Shown here: piece after piece, positions 25,670 through 36,125 of the stretch
Layout of the letters: each line of letters starts with the position of its first letter
Numbering within the stretch: position 1 is the first letter of the stretch
Source: Pseudomonas xantholysinigenes
GTDB taxonomy: Bacteria; Pseudomonadota; Gammaproteobacteria; Pseudomonadales; Pseudomonadaceae
NCBI RefSeq assembly: GCF_014268885.2
Contig: NZ_CP077095.1
Coordinates: forward strand, 3,415,501-3,479,500
Length of the DNA stretch: 64,000 bases
Direction: 5' to 3'
Program-made: the position numbers and the translations under genes
Notes under the pieces: model-generated
Told to the model about the DNA's origin: nothing
Database searches by the model: none
What the model saw: the letters and a program-made list of their open reading frames with translations, nothing else

Positions 25670-26379
25670 GAGCGGCTGACCTTGGCGGTGAACAGGTAGC
25701 CACCGTTGCGCACGGTGCGGATCAGCTCCGGGCGCTTGCTGTCCGGCTCGATCTTGCGCCGCAGGCGGCTGACCTGCACATCGATGCTGCGGTCATAGGC
25801 ATCATGCCCATGACCACGGGTCAGATCGATCAATTGCTCACGGCCGAGAATGCGCTGCGGGTGCTCGAGAAACACCACCAACAGATCAAACTCGGCGCCG
25901 GACAACGGGATCATCACCTGCTCGGGCGAGCGCAGCTCGCGACAGGTGATATCCAGTTGCCAGCCGGCGAAACCGATCAATGGCCGCGCCGCGTCGACCG
26001 GCACGCTGGGTTCGCCGGCGCGCCGCTGCAGGGCCCGCACCCGGGCGAGCAGTTCGCGGGGGTCGAAGGGCTTGGTCAGGTAGTCATCGGCGCCCAGCTC
26101 CAGGCCGATGATGCGATCGCTCAGCTCGGCCATGCCGGTCAGCATGATGATCGGGATGCCGGTCTGCGCGCGGACCTTCTGGCACAGGCTCAGGCCGCCC
26201 TCGCCCGGTAGCATCAGGTCGAGGATCAGGGTGTCCGGGCGCTGCTCGGCAATCGCCGCCCACATCGCCTGCCCCTCGGCGGCCAGGTCCACGTCGTAGC
26301 CGTGCTGGACGAAGAACTTCTTCAGCAAGGCGAGGATTTCCACATCGTCGTCGACGATCAGCAGTCGGCTCACGGTCAC
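25666..26379 (-). CDS. OmpR-family response regulator
   Basis: A 237-residue regulator. The receiver domain has D10-D11 acidic pocket residues, phospho-acceptor D54 in LILDLMLPG, and the LTKPF lysine near residue 105. The C-terminal winged helix contains SGAEFDLLVVFLEHPQRIL, SIDVQVSRLRRKIE and TVRNGGYLF. It is encoded upstream of, and overlaps by 4 bp, its cognate kinase gene, forming an operon. Targets are not evident; the opposite-strand gene cluster begins 160 bp away. Confidence 0.96.
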   Translation of the reverse strand: MTVSRLLIVDDDVEILALLKKFFVQHGYDVDLAAEGQAMWAAIAEQRPDTLILDLMLPGEGGLSLCQKVRAQTGIPIIMLTGMAELSDRIIGLELGADDYLTKPFDPRELLARVRALQRRAGEPSVPVDAARPLIGFAGWQLDITCRELRSPEQVMIPLSGAEFDLLVVFLEHPQRILGREQLIDLTRGHGHDAYDRSIDVQVSRLRRKIEPDSKRPELIRTVRNGGYLFTAKVSRS

Positions 26380-26538
26380 TCAGGTCCACGGTAAAAACGG
26401 CCAATCTATCGTTATTGCATGGCCCAGGTCATATATTTCAACCGCGCAACATTGCGTCGGCGCCGACATCAAGCGGACATCACCCGGCAATGAATCTTCG
26501 CCACCCTGCGGACCTTTCACTGCCCCGGAGGGTTTCCC

Positions 26539-26820
26539 TTGCACAATCCGCCCATGATCCTAAGCCAACGTGCCACGACACGCGCCGGCGACGCCCCGCT
26601 GATCATCCAGCAAGTCAGCCTGGAACTGGAGCAAGACCAGCAGCAGATCACCTTGCGCCGCTACTTCGAACACTACGGCCCGGACAGCGGCGACTGGGTC
26701 GAATACCGCCACTCGGTGAGCATCCGCGAACTGGAGCATTGGCTGATGGCCCATGGCAGCTTGCGCATCGAGTGCCCGCAAGGCGTGGTCACCGCGCGCG
26801 AAGCCGGTGTGCAATCGTGA
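26539..26820 (+). CDS. Small hypothetical protein with TTG start
   Basis: A 93-residue acidic soluble protein, not recognised, containing LIIQQVSLELEQDQQQITLRR and a Trp/Tyr-rich middle (DSGDWVEYRHSVSIRELEHW). The TTG at 26539 is preferred because an excellent GGAGGG lies at 26527-26532, six bases before it; the nearest ATG (26554) would be about 21 bases away. Its stop overlaps the GTG of the lipoprotein gene, so the pair is translationally coupled. Confidence 0.65.
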   Translation: MHNPPMILSQRATTRAGDAPLIIQQVSLELEQDQQQITLRRYFEHYGPDSGDWVEYRHSVSIRELEHWLMAHGSLRIECPQGVVTAREAGVQS

Positions 26821-27476
26821 GCCGCGTGCCCGCCCTCGCCCTGGCAGTGGTCGGCACCCTCGCCCTGGCGGCCTGCGGCAGCAACCGTACGCCGCAAGCC
26901 GGATACCTGCCCGACTACAGCCGCCTGGCCCCACTCAAGACTGCCTCAGGAGGGCAAGTGCTCGGCTGGACCGATCCGCGCTGGCCACGTGGGCGCTATA
27001 TCGAGGTCTACCTGGCGCCCAGCCGGTTCTATCCCGCGCCCATACCGACAACGCGCATCCCCCAGGCGACCCTCGAACACATCAGCCATTACTACGACCA
27101 GGCACTGCGCGCCGAGCTGGGCAAGGTCATGACGCTGGTCGAGCGCCCCGGGCCCAATACCCTGGTGGTCAGGCCGGCCATCACCCGGGTCAGCGCCGAT
27201 ACCCAGGGCCTGCGCTTCTACGAGTGGCTGCCGATCACCCTGGTCGCGGCCGGGGTCAGCAGCGCCGCGGGCATCCGCGACCGCGACAGCCAGGTCGCCT
27301 CCGAACTGGTCTTCGAGTCCGGCACCAGCGGCCGGGTGATTGCCCAAGCGATGCTCAGCGGCACAGGCGTGCCACTGGAAAACGACCGCCAGGTAATGAG
27401 CGCCGACAACGTCAAGACCGTGCTCGACGGCTGGGCCAGCGACGTGCGCCAGACCTTTGTGCAGCAACATCGCTAG
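26817..27476 (+). CDS. DUF3313-type outer-membrane lipoprotein
   Basis: A 219-residue lipoprotein with signal and lipobox (VGTLALAACGSN, Cys at about residue 20). The mature part has GYLPDYSRLAPL, IEVYLAPSRFYP, and a C-terminal alpha/beta domain with VVRPAITRVSA and ASELVFESGTSGRVIAQAM, matching DUF3313. The GTG start overlaps the previous stop in GTGA. Function is unknown; envelope location is clear from the lipobox. Confidence 0.8.
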   Translation: MSRVPALALAVVGTLALAACGSNRTPQAGYLPDYSRLAPLKTASGGQVLGWTDPRWPRGRYIEVYLAPSRFYPAPIPTTRIPQATLEHISHYYDQALRAELGKVMTLVERPGPNTLVVRPAITRVSADTQGLRFYEWLPITLVAAGVSSAAGIRDRDSQVASELVFESGTSGRVIAQAMLSGTGVPLENDRQVMSADNVKTVLDGWASDVRQTFVQQHR

Positions 27477-27554
27477 CGCAGCGCCCGCGCCAGTTGACCC
27501 TGCCCGGCAGGCGCGCCATGCTGGCGCCCCGTGTTCCACGCTGCCCAAGACCCC

Positions 27555-28235
27555 ATGCTGACCTGGCTGACCCGCGACTCACTGGCCTTCCCGCCCCTGG
27601 CAAAGGCCCTGCACGAACCCAATGGCTTGCTCGCCGCAGGCGGCGACCTCAGCCCCGAGCGCCTGGTCGCGGCTTATCGTCATGGCTGCTTCCCCTGGTA
27701 CCAGGACGGCCAGCCGATCCTCTGGTGGTCGCCAGACCCACGCACGGTGCTGTTTCCAGACGAGTTGCACGTGTCCCGCTCACTGGCCAAACTGATGCGC
27801 CAGGGCCGCTACCAGGTGAGTTTCGACCGCGACTTCGCGGCGGTGATCGCCGCCTGCGCCGCGCCGCGCGACTATGCCGACGGCACCTGGATCACCGATA
27901 CCCTGCGCGCCGCCTATTGCGAGCTGCACCGACTCGGCATCGCCCATTCGGTGGAGGTTTACCAGGGCGATGAGCTGGTCGGCGGCCTGTATGGCCTGGC
28001 CATGGGCCGGCTGTTCTTCGGTGAATCGATGTTCAGCCGTGCCGACAACGCTTCCAAGGTAGGTTTCGTGACGCTGGTGCAGCACCTGCGCCAGGCCGGC
28101 TTCGTGCTCATCGACTGCCAGATGCCGACCAACCACCTGCACAGCCTCGGCGCCCGCGCCATCAGCCGGGCCAGCTTCGCCGAGCACCTGGCCAGCTACC
28201 TGGACCAACCCAACGGCGCCAGTTGGGTCGCCTAG
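27555..28235 (+). CDS. aat: Leucyl/phenylalanyl-tRNA-protein transferase
   Basis: A 226-residue enzyme that adds Leu or Phe from tRNA to N-terminal Arg/Lys of proteins, marking them for ClpAP. Diagnostic stretches are [73 protein letters not shown] and [14 protein letters not shown] 27555 gives the usual length; a reading from 27531 has no support. It precedes bpt by 57 bp, and clpA/clpS lie just downstream, so the N-degron pathway genes are grouped. Confidence 0.96.
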   Translation: MLTWLTRDSLAFPPLAKALHEPNGLLAAGGDLSPERLVAAYRHGCFPWYQDGQPILWWSPDPRTVLFPDELHVSRSLAKLMRQGRYQVSFDRDFAAVIAACAAPRDYADGTWITDTLRAAYCELHRLGIAHSVEVYQGDELVGGLYGLAMGRLFFGESMFSRADNASKVGFVTLVQHLRQAGFVLIDCQMPTNHLHSLGARAISRASFAEHLASYLDQPNGASWVA

Positions 28236-28292
28236 GCGAGTTCCCAGAGCTGGCTTACACTTAGAGACAACGTCCCACCGAAGGGGTTGATC

Positions 28293-29000
28293 ATGACAGA
28301 GCTGGCGCGGTTGAAGTTCTATGCCACTCAACCCCACTCCTGCAGCTACCTGCCGGACGAGCAGGCGACCACGCTGTTCCTCGACCCGAGCCAGCCGATG
28401 GATGTGCACGTGTATGCCGACCTGTCGGAAATGGGCTTTCGTCGCAGTGGCGACCACCTGTACCGCCCGCACTGCCAAAACTGCAACGCCTGCGTGCCGG
28501 CGCGCATCCCGGCCGCGCGCTTCATCCCCAACCGCCAGCAGCGGCGCATCCTCAAGCGCAACGCCGACCTGAGCGTGACGGCCGTGCGCCCGGTGTTCAA
28601 GGAAGAGTATTTCGACCTATACCGGCGTTATATCGAGCAACGCCATGCAGATGGCGACATGTTCCCACCCAGTCGCGACCAGTTTTCTACCTTTCTGGTG
28701 CGCGACCTGCCCTTCTGCTGGTTCTACGAGTTCCGCCTGGGCGGCCGGTTGCTGGCGGTGGCGGTGTGCGACCTGCTGCCCAACGGCCTGTCGGCGGTGT
28801 ACACCTTCTACGAGCCTGAAGAGGAACGCCGCAGCCTGGGGCGCTACGCCATCCTCTGGCAAATCACCGAGGCATTGCGGCAAAACCTCGAGGCGGTGTA
28901 CCTGGGCTACTGGATCAAGAACTGCAAGAAGATGAACTACAAGACCCAATACCGCCCGATCGAGCTGCTGATCAACCAGCGCTGGGTCACCCTCAACTGA
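28293..29000 (+). CDS. bpt: Leucyl-transferase for N-terminal Asp/Glu (Bpt, Ate1-like)
   Basis: A 235-residue GNAT-fold aminoacyl-tRNA-protein transferase of the Ate1/Bpt family, which adds Leu to N-terminal Asp or Glu. It has the Cys-rich N-terminal block [14 protein letters not shown], a preceding CSYL motif, and the C-terminal signature [24 protein letters not shown] 28293 has AAGGGG about seven bases upstream. Together with aat it feeds substrates to ClpS/ClpA. Confidence 0.93.
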   Translation: MTELARLKFYATQPHSCSYLPDEQATTLFLDPSQPMDVHVYADLSEMGFRRSGDHLYRPHCQNCNACVPARIPAARFIPNRQQRRILKRNADLSVTAVRPVFKEEYFDLYRRYIEQRHADGDMFPPSRDQFSTFLVRDLPFCWFYEFRLGGRLLAVAVCDLLPNGLSAVYTFYEPEEERRSLGRYAILWQITEALRQNLEAVYLGYWIKNCKKMNYKTQYRPIELLINQRWVTLN

Positions 29001-29005
29001 AAGCA

Positions 29006-29035
29006 TTGGCTTGAAACACAATTTTCGGGCATAAT
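29006..29035 (+). promoter_or_regulatory. Possible sigma-70 promoter of infA
   Basis: TTGGCT at 29006-29011 and CATAAT at 29030-29035 are separated by 18 bases, within the gap between bpt and infA. A T-rich leader follows. Motif reading only. Confidence 0.35.
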
Positions 29036-29103
29036 CCACGCCACTTTTTTTGCCCGGTGCAGTCGTGCGTCGGGCCATCATTGGACACCGAGGGCTTTAC
29101 TGC

Positions 29104-29322
29104 ATGTCGAAAGAAGACAGCTTCGAAATGGAAGGCACTGTCGTCGACACCCTGCCCAACACCATGTTCCGCGTGGAGTTGGAAAACGGGCACGTCGTTA
29201 CCGCGCACATCTCCGGCAAGATGCGCAAGAACTACATCCGTATTCTCACTGGCGACAAGGTCCGCGTCGAACTGACGCCGTACGACCTGAGCAAGGGCCG
29301 CATCACCTACCGTGCGCGCTAA
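29104..29322 (+). CDS. infA: Translation initiation factor IF-1
   Basis: A 72-residue S1-fold protein that binds the 30S A site during initiation. The sequence [40 protein letters not shown] and [12 protein letters not shown] is nearly invariant IF-1. ATG 29104 is the canonical start. A clean intrinsic terminator follows 17 bp after the stop. Confidence 0.99.
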
Positions 29323-29334
29323 GCTCAAGCCATG

Positions 29335-29364
29335 AAAAAGCCCGGCCAAGTGCCGGGCTTTTTT
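29335..29364 (+). terminator. Intrinsic terminator of infA
   Basis: Stem GCCCGGC/GCCGGGC (29340-29346 and 29352-29358) with loop CAAGT, A-run before and six T after. Symmetric A and T runs allow bidirectional use. Confidence 0.92.
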
Positions 29365-29379
29365 GTGGGCCTTCATAAT

Positions 29380-29487
29380 GCGGGGCTGCTTGGCAGCCCG
29401 ATCACGGCACAAGGCCGCTCCTACAGAAATATGTAATTCCCTGTAGGAGCGGCCTTGTGTCGCGAACGGGCCGCACAGCGGCCCCAG
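29380..29487. repeat. REP-like palindrome pair (GTAGGAGCGGCCTTGTG family)
   Basis: Two inverted copies of GGCACAAGGCCGCTCCTACA / TGTAGGAGCGGCCTTGTG face each other between infA and the convergent clpA gene. The same family is at 37440, 41791, 45735, 52446 and 61700. Confidence 0.8.
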
Positions 29488-29489
29488 CC

Positions 29490-31760
29490 TTACGCGACCT
29501 CTGCCGTGGTCTCGAAGTCGAACACCAGCTCGCCATCGCGCAGGTCGATGTGCACCACGCCGCCATGCTCGGCCAGCTCGCCGAACAGGATCTCTTCGGC
29601 CAACGGCCGCTTGATCTTGTCCTGGATCAGCCGCGCCATTGGCCGTGCGCCCATCTGCACGTCGTAGCCGGTGGTCGCCAGCCAGCCACGGGCATCGTCG
29701 CTGACCTCCAGCAACACCCGCTTGTCTTCCAGCTGCGCCTGCAGTTCGATGAGGAACTTGTCGACGATGCTCTTGATCGTCTCGTGGGACAGGCGGCCGA
29801 ACTGGATGATGGTGTCCAGGCGGTTGCGGAACTCCGGCGTGAAGCTCTTGCGAATGACTTCCATGGCGTCGGACGAGTGGTCCTGGTGGGTGAAGCCGAT
29901 CGACGCCCGCGCGGCGGTTTCGGCGCCGGCGTTGGTGGTCATGATCAGGATCACGTTGCGGAAGTCCGCCTTGCGCCCGTTGTTGTCGGTCAGGGTACCG
30001 TGGTCCATCACCTGCAGCAGCAGGTTGAAGACTTCCGGGTGGGCCTTTTCGATCTCATCGAGCAGCAGCACGCAGTGCGGTTGCTTGGTGATCGCCTCGG
30101 TCAGCAAGCCGCCCTGGTCGAACCCGACATAGCCGGGTGGCGCGCCGATCAGGCGCGACACGGTGTGCCGCTCCATGTACTCGGACATGTCGAAGCGTAC
30201 CAGTTCCACGCCCAGCGCCTTGGCCAGCTGGCGCGCCGCCTCGGTCTTGCCGACACCAGTGGGGCCGGCGAACAGGAACGAACCGACCGGCTTGTCCGGC
30301 GCCTTGAGCCCGGCACGGGACAGCTTGATCGCGGTGGCCAGCGAGTCGATCGCCGGGTCCTGGCCGAACACGGTCAGTTTCAGGTCACGCTCGAGGTTGC
30401 GCAGCAGTTCCTTGTCGGAGCTGGTGACGTGCTTTGGCGGAATCCGCGCGATCTTGGCGACGATGTCCTCGACCTGCGGCACGTCGATGCGCTTGACGCG
30501 GTTGGCTTCCGGCTGCAGGCGCTGGTAGGCGCCGGCTTCGTCGATCACGTCGATGGCCTTGTCCGGCATGTGCCGGTCATTGATGTAGCGCGAGGCCAGC
30601 TCGGCGGCGGCGCGCAGGGCTTCGTCGCTGTACTCGATGTTGTGATGGCTCTCGAAGCGACCCTTGAGCCCGCGCAGGATGCCCACGGTGTCTTCCACCG
30701 ATGGTTCGGTGACGTCGACCTTCTGGAAGCGCCGCGCCAGGGCGCGGTCTTTCTCGAAGATGCCACGGAACTCCTGGAAGGTGGTCGAGCCGATGCAGCG
30801 AATGTCGCCGGACGACAGCAGCGGCTTGAGCAGGTTGGAGGCGTCCATCACGCCGCCGGAGGCGGCACCGGCACCGATGATGGTGTGGATCTCATCGATG
30901 AACAGGATCGCCTGCGGGCGCTTGCGCAGCTCGCCGAGCAGCGCCTTGAAGCGCTTCTCGAAGTCGCCGCGGTACTTGGTGCCGGCCAGCAGCGCGCCGA
31001 GGTCCAGGGAGTAGACCACGCTCTGCGCCAGCAGGTCGGGCACCTGGCCGTCGACGATGCGCTTGGCCAGGCCTTCGGCGATGGCGGTCTTGCCGACACC
31101 GGCCTCGCCTACCAGCAATGGGTTGTTCTTGCGCCGACGGGCGAGGATCTGCGCGACGCGCTCGACCTCCTGCTCGCGGCCCACCAGCGGGTCGATACGC
31201 CCGGCACGGGCCAGCTCGTTGAGGTTGCTGGCGTAGGCGTCCAGCGGGTTGCTCGAGGACGACGCTTCACCGCCCTCCTCGTCCTGCATGTCCTGGTCGC
31301 TGTCGGTGTTCGGCCCATGGCCCGGCACCTTGCTGATGCCGTGGGCGATATAGTTGACCACGTCGATGCGCGCCACGCTCTGCTGCTTGAGCAGGAACAC
31401 GGCCTGGCTTTCCTGTTCGCTGAAGATCGCCACCAACACGTTGGCGCCGGTCACTTCGCGCTTGCCGGAGCTTTGCACGTGGAACACGGCGCGCTGCAGC
31501 ACACGCTGGAAGCCCAGGGTCGGTTGCGTTTCGCGGTCCTCGTCATGCACGGGGATCAGCGGCGTGGTCGAATCGATGAACTCTTGCAGGTCGTGCTTGA
31601 GTTTGTCGAGATTGGCGCCACAGGCGCGCAGAACGGTCGCGGCAGCCTCGTTGTCAAGGAGTGCCAGCAACAGGTGTTCGACGGTCATGAACTCATGGCG
31701 CTTCGAACGGGCCTCCTTGAAGGCCAGATTGAGGGTGACTTCGAGCTCGCGGTTTAACAT
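29490..31760 (-). CDS. clpA: ATP-dependent unfoldase ClpA
   Basis: A 756-residue Hsp100 unfoldase that feeds ClpP. The N-domain (about 1-145) binds ClpS. AAA1 has Walker [14 protein letters not shown] near residue 218 and Walker [12 protein letters not shown]2 has [13 protein letters not shown] near residue 498 and [12 protein letters not shown]. An IGL-type loop for ClpP docking lies in AAA2 (RASIGF region). Length equals the family. It lies 30 bp downstream of clpS on the same strand, the usual clpSA operon. Confidence 0.99.
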   Translation of the reverse strand: MLNRELEVTLNLAFKEARSKRHEFMTVEHLLLALLDNEAAATVLRACGANLDKLKHDLQEFIDSTTPLIPVHDEDRETQPTLGFQRVLQRAVFHVQSSGKREVTGANVLVAIFSEQESQAVFLLKQQSVARIDVVNYIAHGISKVPGHGPNTDSDQDMQDEEGGEASSSSNPLDAYASNLNELARAGRIDPLVGREQEVERVAQILARRRKNNPLLVGEAGVGKTAIAEGLAKRIVDGQVPDLLAQSVVYSLDLGALLAGTKYRGDFEKRFKALLGELRKRPQAILFIDEIHTIIGAGAASGGVMDASNLLKPLLSSGDIRCIGSTTFQEFRGIFEKDRALARRFQKVDVTEPSVEDTVGILRGLKGRFESHHNIEYSDEALRAAAELASRYINDRHMPDKAIDVIDEAGAYQRLQPEANRVKRIDVPQVEDIVAKIARIPPKHVTSSDKELLRNLERDLKLTVFGQDPAIDSLATAIKLSRAGLKAPDKPVGSFLFAGPTGVGKTEAARQLAKALGVELVRFDMSEYMERHTVSRLIGAPPGYVGFDQGGLLTEAITKQPHCVLLLDEIEKAHPEVFNLLLQVMDHGTLTDNNGRKADFRNVILIMTTNAGAETAARASIGFTHQDHSSDAMEVIRKSFTPEFRNRLDTIIQFGRLSHETIKSIVDKFLIELQAQLEDKRVLLEVSDDARGWLATTGYDVQMGARPMARLIQDKIKRPLAEEILFGELAEHGGVVHIDLRDGELVFDFETTAEVA

Positions 31761-31790
31761 AGCTTCACCTCATACCCAAGTGGTCGGCGA

Positions 31791-32165
31791 TTAACCGTCC
31801 TTCTCGATTTCACAGAGTAGCGGATGCTGGCTTTCCCTGGCGTATTGGTTGACCTGCATGGCCTTTGTTTCGGCGATGTCACGGGTAAACAATCCGCATA
31901 CTGCCCGCCCTTCGGTATGGACGGTCAGCATGATCTTGGTCGCCAGCTCGCGGTTCAGATTGAAGAACGTCTCGAGCACTTCGACGACGAAATCCATTGG
32001 CGTGTAGTCATCGTTGAACAAAACCACCTTGTACATCGGTGGCGCCTGCAGGATCGGCTTGGCCTCCTGAACCGCGAGACCCGCGCCGTCGTCCTCATGC
32101 CCGTCTTCATGCGACTGGGGGCGATCCTGATTGAATGTTAGTCGAATCTTACTGAGTACATGCAT
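31791..32165 (-). CDS. clpS: ClpS adaptor for N-degron substrates
   Basis: A 124-residue adaptor delivering N-degron proteins to ClpA. The conserved core is [20 protein letters not shown], the HTEGRAVCG loop and [23 protein letters not shown]. The N-terminal extension is acidic and disordered. It is first gene of the clpSA operon and divergent from cspD across about 230 bp. Confidence 0.98.
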   Translation of the reverse strand: MHVLSKIRLTFNQDRPQSHEDGHEDDGAGLAVQEAKPILQAPPMYKVVLFNDDYTPMDFVVEVLETFFNLNRELATKIMLTVHTEGRAVCGLFTRDIAETKAMQVNQYARESQHPLLCEIEKDG

Positions 32166-32396
32166 GGAAAGAATTTCATCATGATCGACAGGTTAAGGTT
32201 GTGGGTTGACCGCGCAGGCCATGCTTGGCGCGGGCGCCGCCTGACCTTGACTATCGGCAAAACGGTGTTACAACCAATAAGAACCCACCGTGGTCGATAA
32301 AGATCCGCGCAGTCAACCAGATTTTCTCGCATGGTGCGTATGCGGATGAAGTGGATGATACTCCAGTGATGGAGTCCTTTGCAGAGGGACATAGGG

Positions 32397-32651
32397 ATGG
32401 CAAGCGGTAAAGTCAAGTGGTTCAACAATGCCAAGGGCTACGGATTCATCAACGAAGACGGCAAGACCGATGACCTGTTCGCCCATTATTCGGCGATCCA
32501 GATGGACGGTTACAAGACCCTGAAAGCCGGGCAAGCCGTGAGCTTCGAGATCATCCAGGGGCCCAAGGGCTTGCACGCGACCGAGATAAAAAGCGCCACC
32601 CAGGCCACCCAGGCCAATGCGACGACCCCAGGCAATACCGTCGAAGCCTGA
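32397..32651 (+). CDS. cspD: Cold-shock-domain protein CspD
   Basis: An 84-residue single cold-shock domain with RNP1 KGYGFI and RNP2-like DLFAHYSAI motifs, preceded by GKVKWFNNA, and a short Thr/Ala-rich tail. CspD binds single-stranded nucleic acid and slows replication in stationary phase. ATG 32397 is chosen because AGAGGG lies about 8 bases upstream. The clpS-cspD divergent pair is standard in Pseudomonas. Confidence 0.93.
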   Translation: MASGKVKWFNNAKGYGFINEDGKTDDLFAHYSAIQMDGYKTLKAGQAVSFEIIQGPKGLHATEIKSATQATQANATTPGNTVEA

Positions 32652-32678
32652 TCCCTGCTGCATCTGCCGGTAAACGTA

Positions 32679-32719
32679 GAAACCGGTCGCTTCTTTAATA
32701 AAGAGGCGACCGGTTTTTT
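32679..32719 (+). terminator. Intrinsic terminator of cspD
   Basis: Long stem ACCGGTCGC-TTCTTT / AAAGAGGCGACCGGT with loop AATA and one mismatch, followed by six T. It starts about 28 bases after the cspD stop. Confidence 0.92.
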
Positions 32720-32737
32720 GTCTGGCTTGCCAGGTCT

Positions 32738-33003
32738 AGCGGCGCCTGGCACCGGCTGCGCCGGTGTTCGCGGCTAAAGCCGCTCCCACAGTGACCACGC
32801 CGACCTCAAACCATGCGCTACGCCTGTGGGAGCGGGTTTACCCGCGAAGCAAACGCCGCGGTGTTTGGCACCGGCTACGCCGGTGTTCGCGGCTAAAGCC
32901 GCTCCCACAGCGACCGCGCTAGCTTTAGCAGTTGAGAAAGACAGTTGCTCCCACAGCGCTCAAGCCCTGCGCTACACCTGTGGGAGCGGGTTTACCCCTG
33001 ACG
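32738..33003. repeat. REP-like palindrome array between cspD and icd
   Basis: The 354-bp gap 32652-33005 holds the cspD terminator and then at least three alternating units with CGGCTAAAGCCGCTCCCACAG and TGTGGGAGCGGGTTTACCCG words. It belongs to the same family as 8698 and 15238. No gene is visible; the array separates the convergent cspD and icd transcripts. Confidence 0.8.
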
Positions 33004-33005
33004 AG

Positions 33006-34262
<1,257 letters not shown>

Positions 34263-34353
34263 GCTGCACTACTCCGCTGTTTCGCTGGTGTGATTGGAAA
34301 ACGCGCGATGCAATGAGCCTAAACCACATCCGCCGACCTGCAAGGCGATCGCT

Positions 34354-34899
34354 TCAGCCGCGCTCGTCCAGCAGTGTGCGGATCACCTGTTCCTGCCCGG
34401 CATAGTCGCCCTCGCCGAAATGCACGTGGCGTACCTGGCCCTGGCGGTCGACGAAGTAATGCGCCGGCCAGAACTGGTTGCCCCAGGCGTTCCAGATCCG
34501 GTAGTCGTTGTCCACCGCCACCGGGTAGTCGATGCCCAGCTGGCGAACCTGGGCGCGCAGGCTGTCGATATCCTGCTCGTAGGCGTACTCCGGGGTATGC
34601 ACGCCGATCACCACCAGGCCCTGGTCGCCGTAGCGCCGGGCCCAGTGGTTGACGTGCGGCAGGCTGCGCCGGCAGTTGACGCAGTCGTAGGTCCAGAAGT
34701 CCACCAGTACCACCTTGCCCTTGAGTGCCTGAGTCTCCAACGGCGCCGAGTTGAGCCACTGCCGGGCACCGGCCAGCGACGGCATGGGGCCGTAGCTGTC
34801 GCGGGCCAACAAGTGGCCGGCCAGCCCCAACCCGACCAGGGCCAGGACCATGCCGCCGGCCTTGAGCAGGCGGCGCTGGCCGCGCGCCTCAGTTGTCAT
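34354..34899 (-). CDS. Membrane-anchored thioredoxin-fold protein (TlpA/DipZ-C type)
   Basis: A 181-residue protein with an N-terminal anchor (GGMVLALVGLGLAGHLLA, about 14-31) and a periplasmic redoxin domain. The active site is DFWTYDCVNCRRSLP, a CxxC pair of the YDCVNC class found in DipZ C-terminal domains. Other family marks are VVIGVHTPEYAYE, YPVAVDNDYRIWNAWGNQFW and PAHYFVDRQGQVRHVHFGEG. The ATG at 34899 lies inside the end of the DUF2790 gene (11-bp overlap), so the pair is coupled. It probably reduces or oxidises envelope disulfides. Confidence 0.88.
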   Translation of the reverse strand: MTTEARGQRRLLKAGGMVLALVGLGLAGHLLARDSYGPMPSLAGARQWLNSAPLETQALKGKVVLVDFWTYDCVNCRRSLPHVNHWARRYGDQGLVVIGVHTPEYAYEQDIDSLRAQVRQLGIDYPVAVDNDYRIWNAWGNQFWPAHYFVDRQGQVRHVHFGEGDYAGQEQVIRTLLDERG

Positions 34900-35164
34900 G
34901 GCAGCCGCTGGTGGCATAGCTGCGGTATTCGACGCTCTGCGCCTTGCCTTGCGAATCGAGGTAGTCCATGCGGGTGTTGACCACGCCGCAGGCATGGCGC
35001 TGGTCGTCCTTGACCGAGAGCACTTTCTTCACGTCCAGCTGGTCGCCGTAACGGTACTGCATCACGCTGGCCTGGTTGAGCGAACTGCTGCTGGCCTGGG
35101 CAGCGACGGCGCCGAGGCCGACAATGGCGAACAGGGCGGCGCTGGCGAGGGTCTTGAAGGTCAT
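34889..35164 (-). CDS. DUF2790 small periplasmic protein
   Basis: A 91-residue secreted protein. The signal peptide ends at QASS (about residue 25). The mature part has VMQYRYGDQLDVKKVLSV, CGVVNTRMDYLDSQGK and YRSYATSGC, the DUF2790 pattern with two Cys that could form a disulfide. It is coupled to a thioredoxin-fold gene and divergent from a two-component system, an arrangement consistent with envelope stress control (inference). GGAGA precedes ATG 35164. Confidence 0.85.
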   Translation of the reverse strand: MTFKTLASAALFAIVGLGAVAAQASSSSLNQASVMQYRYGDQLDVKKVLSVKDDQRHACGVVNTRMDYLDSQGKAQSVEYRSYATSGCHDN

Positions 35165-35384
35165 GGCGAATCTCCTTGATACAGGGTCTTGGCAGAGGGA
35201 GCGGCGCTCCCCGGTCGAGAGCCATTTCACCCCCGCCAGGTATCGCGCTTGTGTCCGCCCAGGCCGCCTTGTGCTTCTTCCTGTATCCCCGCCGGGGCCA
35301 GATACACTGCAATACAAACCAAGGCAGGCAAGCCCCGGCTCGCTCGGTACACTGCGCCCAACCTTCACCTACAAGGACACCCCG

Positions 35385-36125
35385 ATGGACCATGTCGATC
35401 ACATCCTGGTCGTCGACGACGACCGCGAAATCCGCGAGCTGGTCGGCAACTACCTGAAGAAGAACGGCCTGCGCACCAGCATCGTCGCCGATGGCCGGCA
35501 GATGCGCGCCTTCCTCGAGCAGAACAGCGTCGACCTGATCGTCCTCGACATCATGATGCCCGGCGACGACGGCCTGCTGCTGTGCCGCGAGCTGCGCGCC
35601 GGCAAGCACCGCAACACCCCGGTGCTGATGCTCACCGCGCGCAACGACGAGACCGACCGCATCATCGGCCTGGAAATGGGCGCCGACGACTACCTGACCA
35701 AACCGTTCTCGGCCCGCGAACTGCTGGCGCGGATCAACGCCGTGCTGCGCCGCACGCGCATGCTGCCACCGAACCTGACCATCAGCGAAAGCAGCCGGCT
35801 GATCGCCTTCGGCCCCTGGCGCCTGGACACCACCGCGCGCCACCTGCTCGACGCCGAAGGCACTCTGGTGGCGTTGTCCGGTGCCGAATACCGCCTGTTG
35901 CGGGTGTTCCTCGACCACCCGCAGCGGGTGCTCAGCCGCGAGCAGTTGCTCAACCTCACCCAGGGCCGCGAGGCGGACATCTTCGACCGCTCCATCGACC
36001 TGCTGGTCAGCCGCCTGCGCCAGCGCCTGGGCGATGACGCCCGCGAGCCCACCTGCATCAAGACCGTGCGCAGCGAAGGCTATGTGTTCTCGCTGCCGGT
36101 GCAATTGCTGGAGTCGCCAGCATGA
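35385..36125 (+). CDS. OmpR-family response regulator
   Basis: A 246-residue regulator. The receiver has D11-D13, phospho-acceptor D55 in LIVLDIMMPG and the LTKPF lysine near 105. The winged helix includes LVALSGAEYRLLRVFLDHPQ, SIDLLVSRLRQRLG and TVRSEGYVFSLP. Start ATG 35385 is preceded by an AAGGA site. It overlaps its kinase gene by 4 bp. It is divergent from the DUF2790/thioredoxin pair, a likely target. Confidence 0.95.
   Translation: MDHVDHILVVDDDREIRELVGNYLKKNGLRTSIVADGRQMRAFLEQNSVDLIVLDIMMPGDDGLLLCRELRAGKHRNTPVLMLTARNDETDRIIGLEMGADDYLTKPFSARELLARINAVLRRTRMLPPNLTISESSRLIAFGPWRLDTTARHLLDAEGTLVALSGAEYRLLRVFLDHPQRVLSREQLLNLTQGREADIFDRSIDLLVSRLRQRLGDDAREPTCIKTVRSEGYVFSLPVQLLESPA

Noticed and set aside
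29404..29480. REP-rich intergenic palindromes considered as CRISPR repeats
   Set aside because: Units are inverted pairs without regular spacing or unique spacers, and no cas genes are present.
29457..31757. A 766-codon plus-strand frame
   Set aside because: Shadow of clpA. No ribosome site or recognisable motif.
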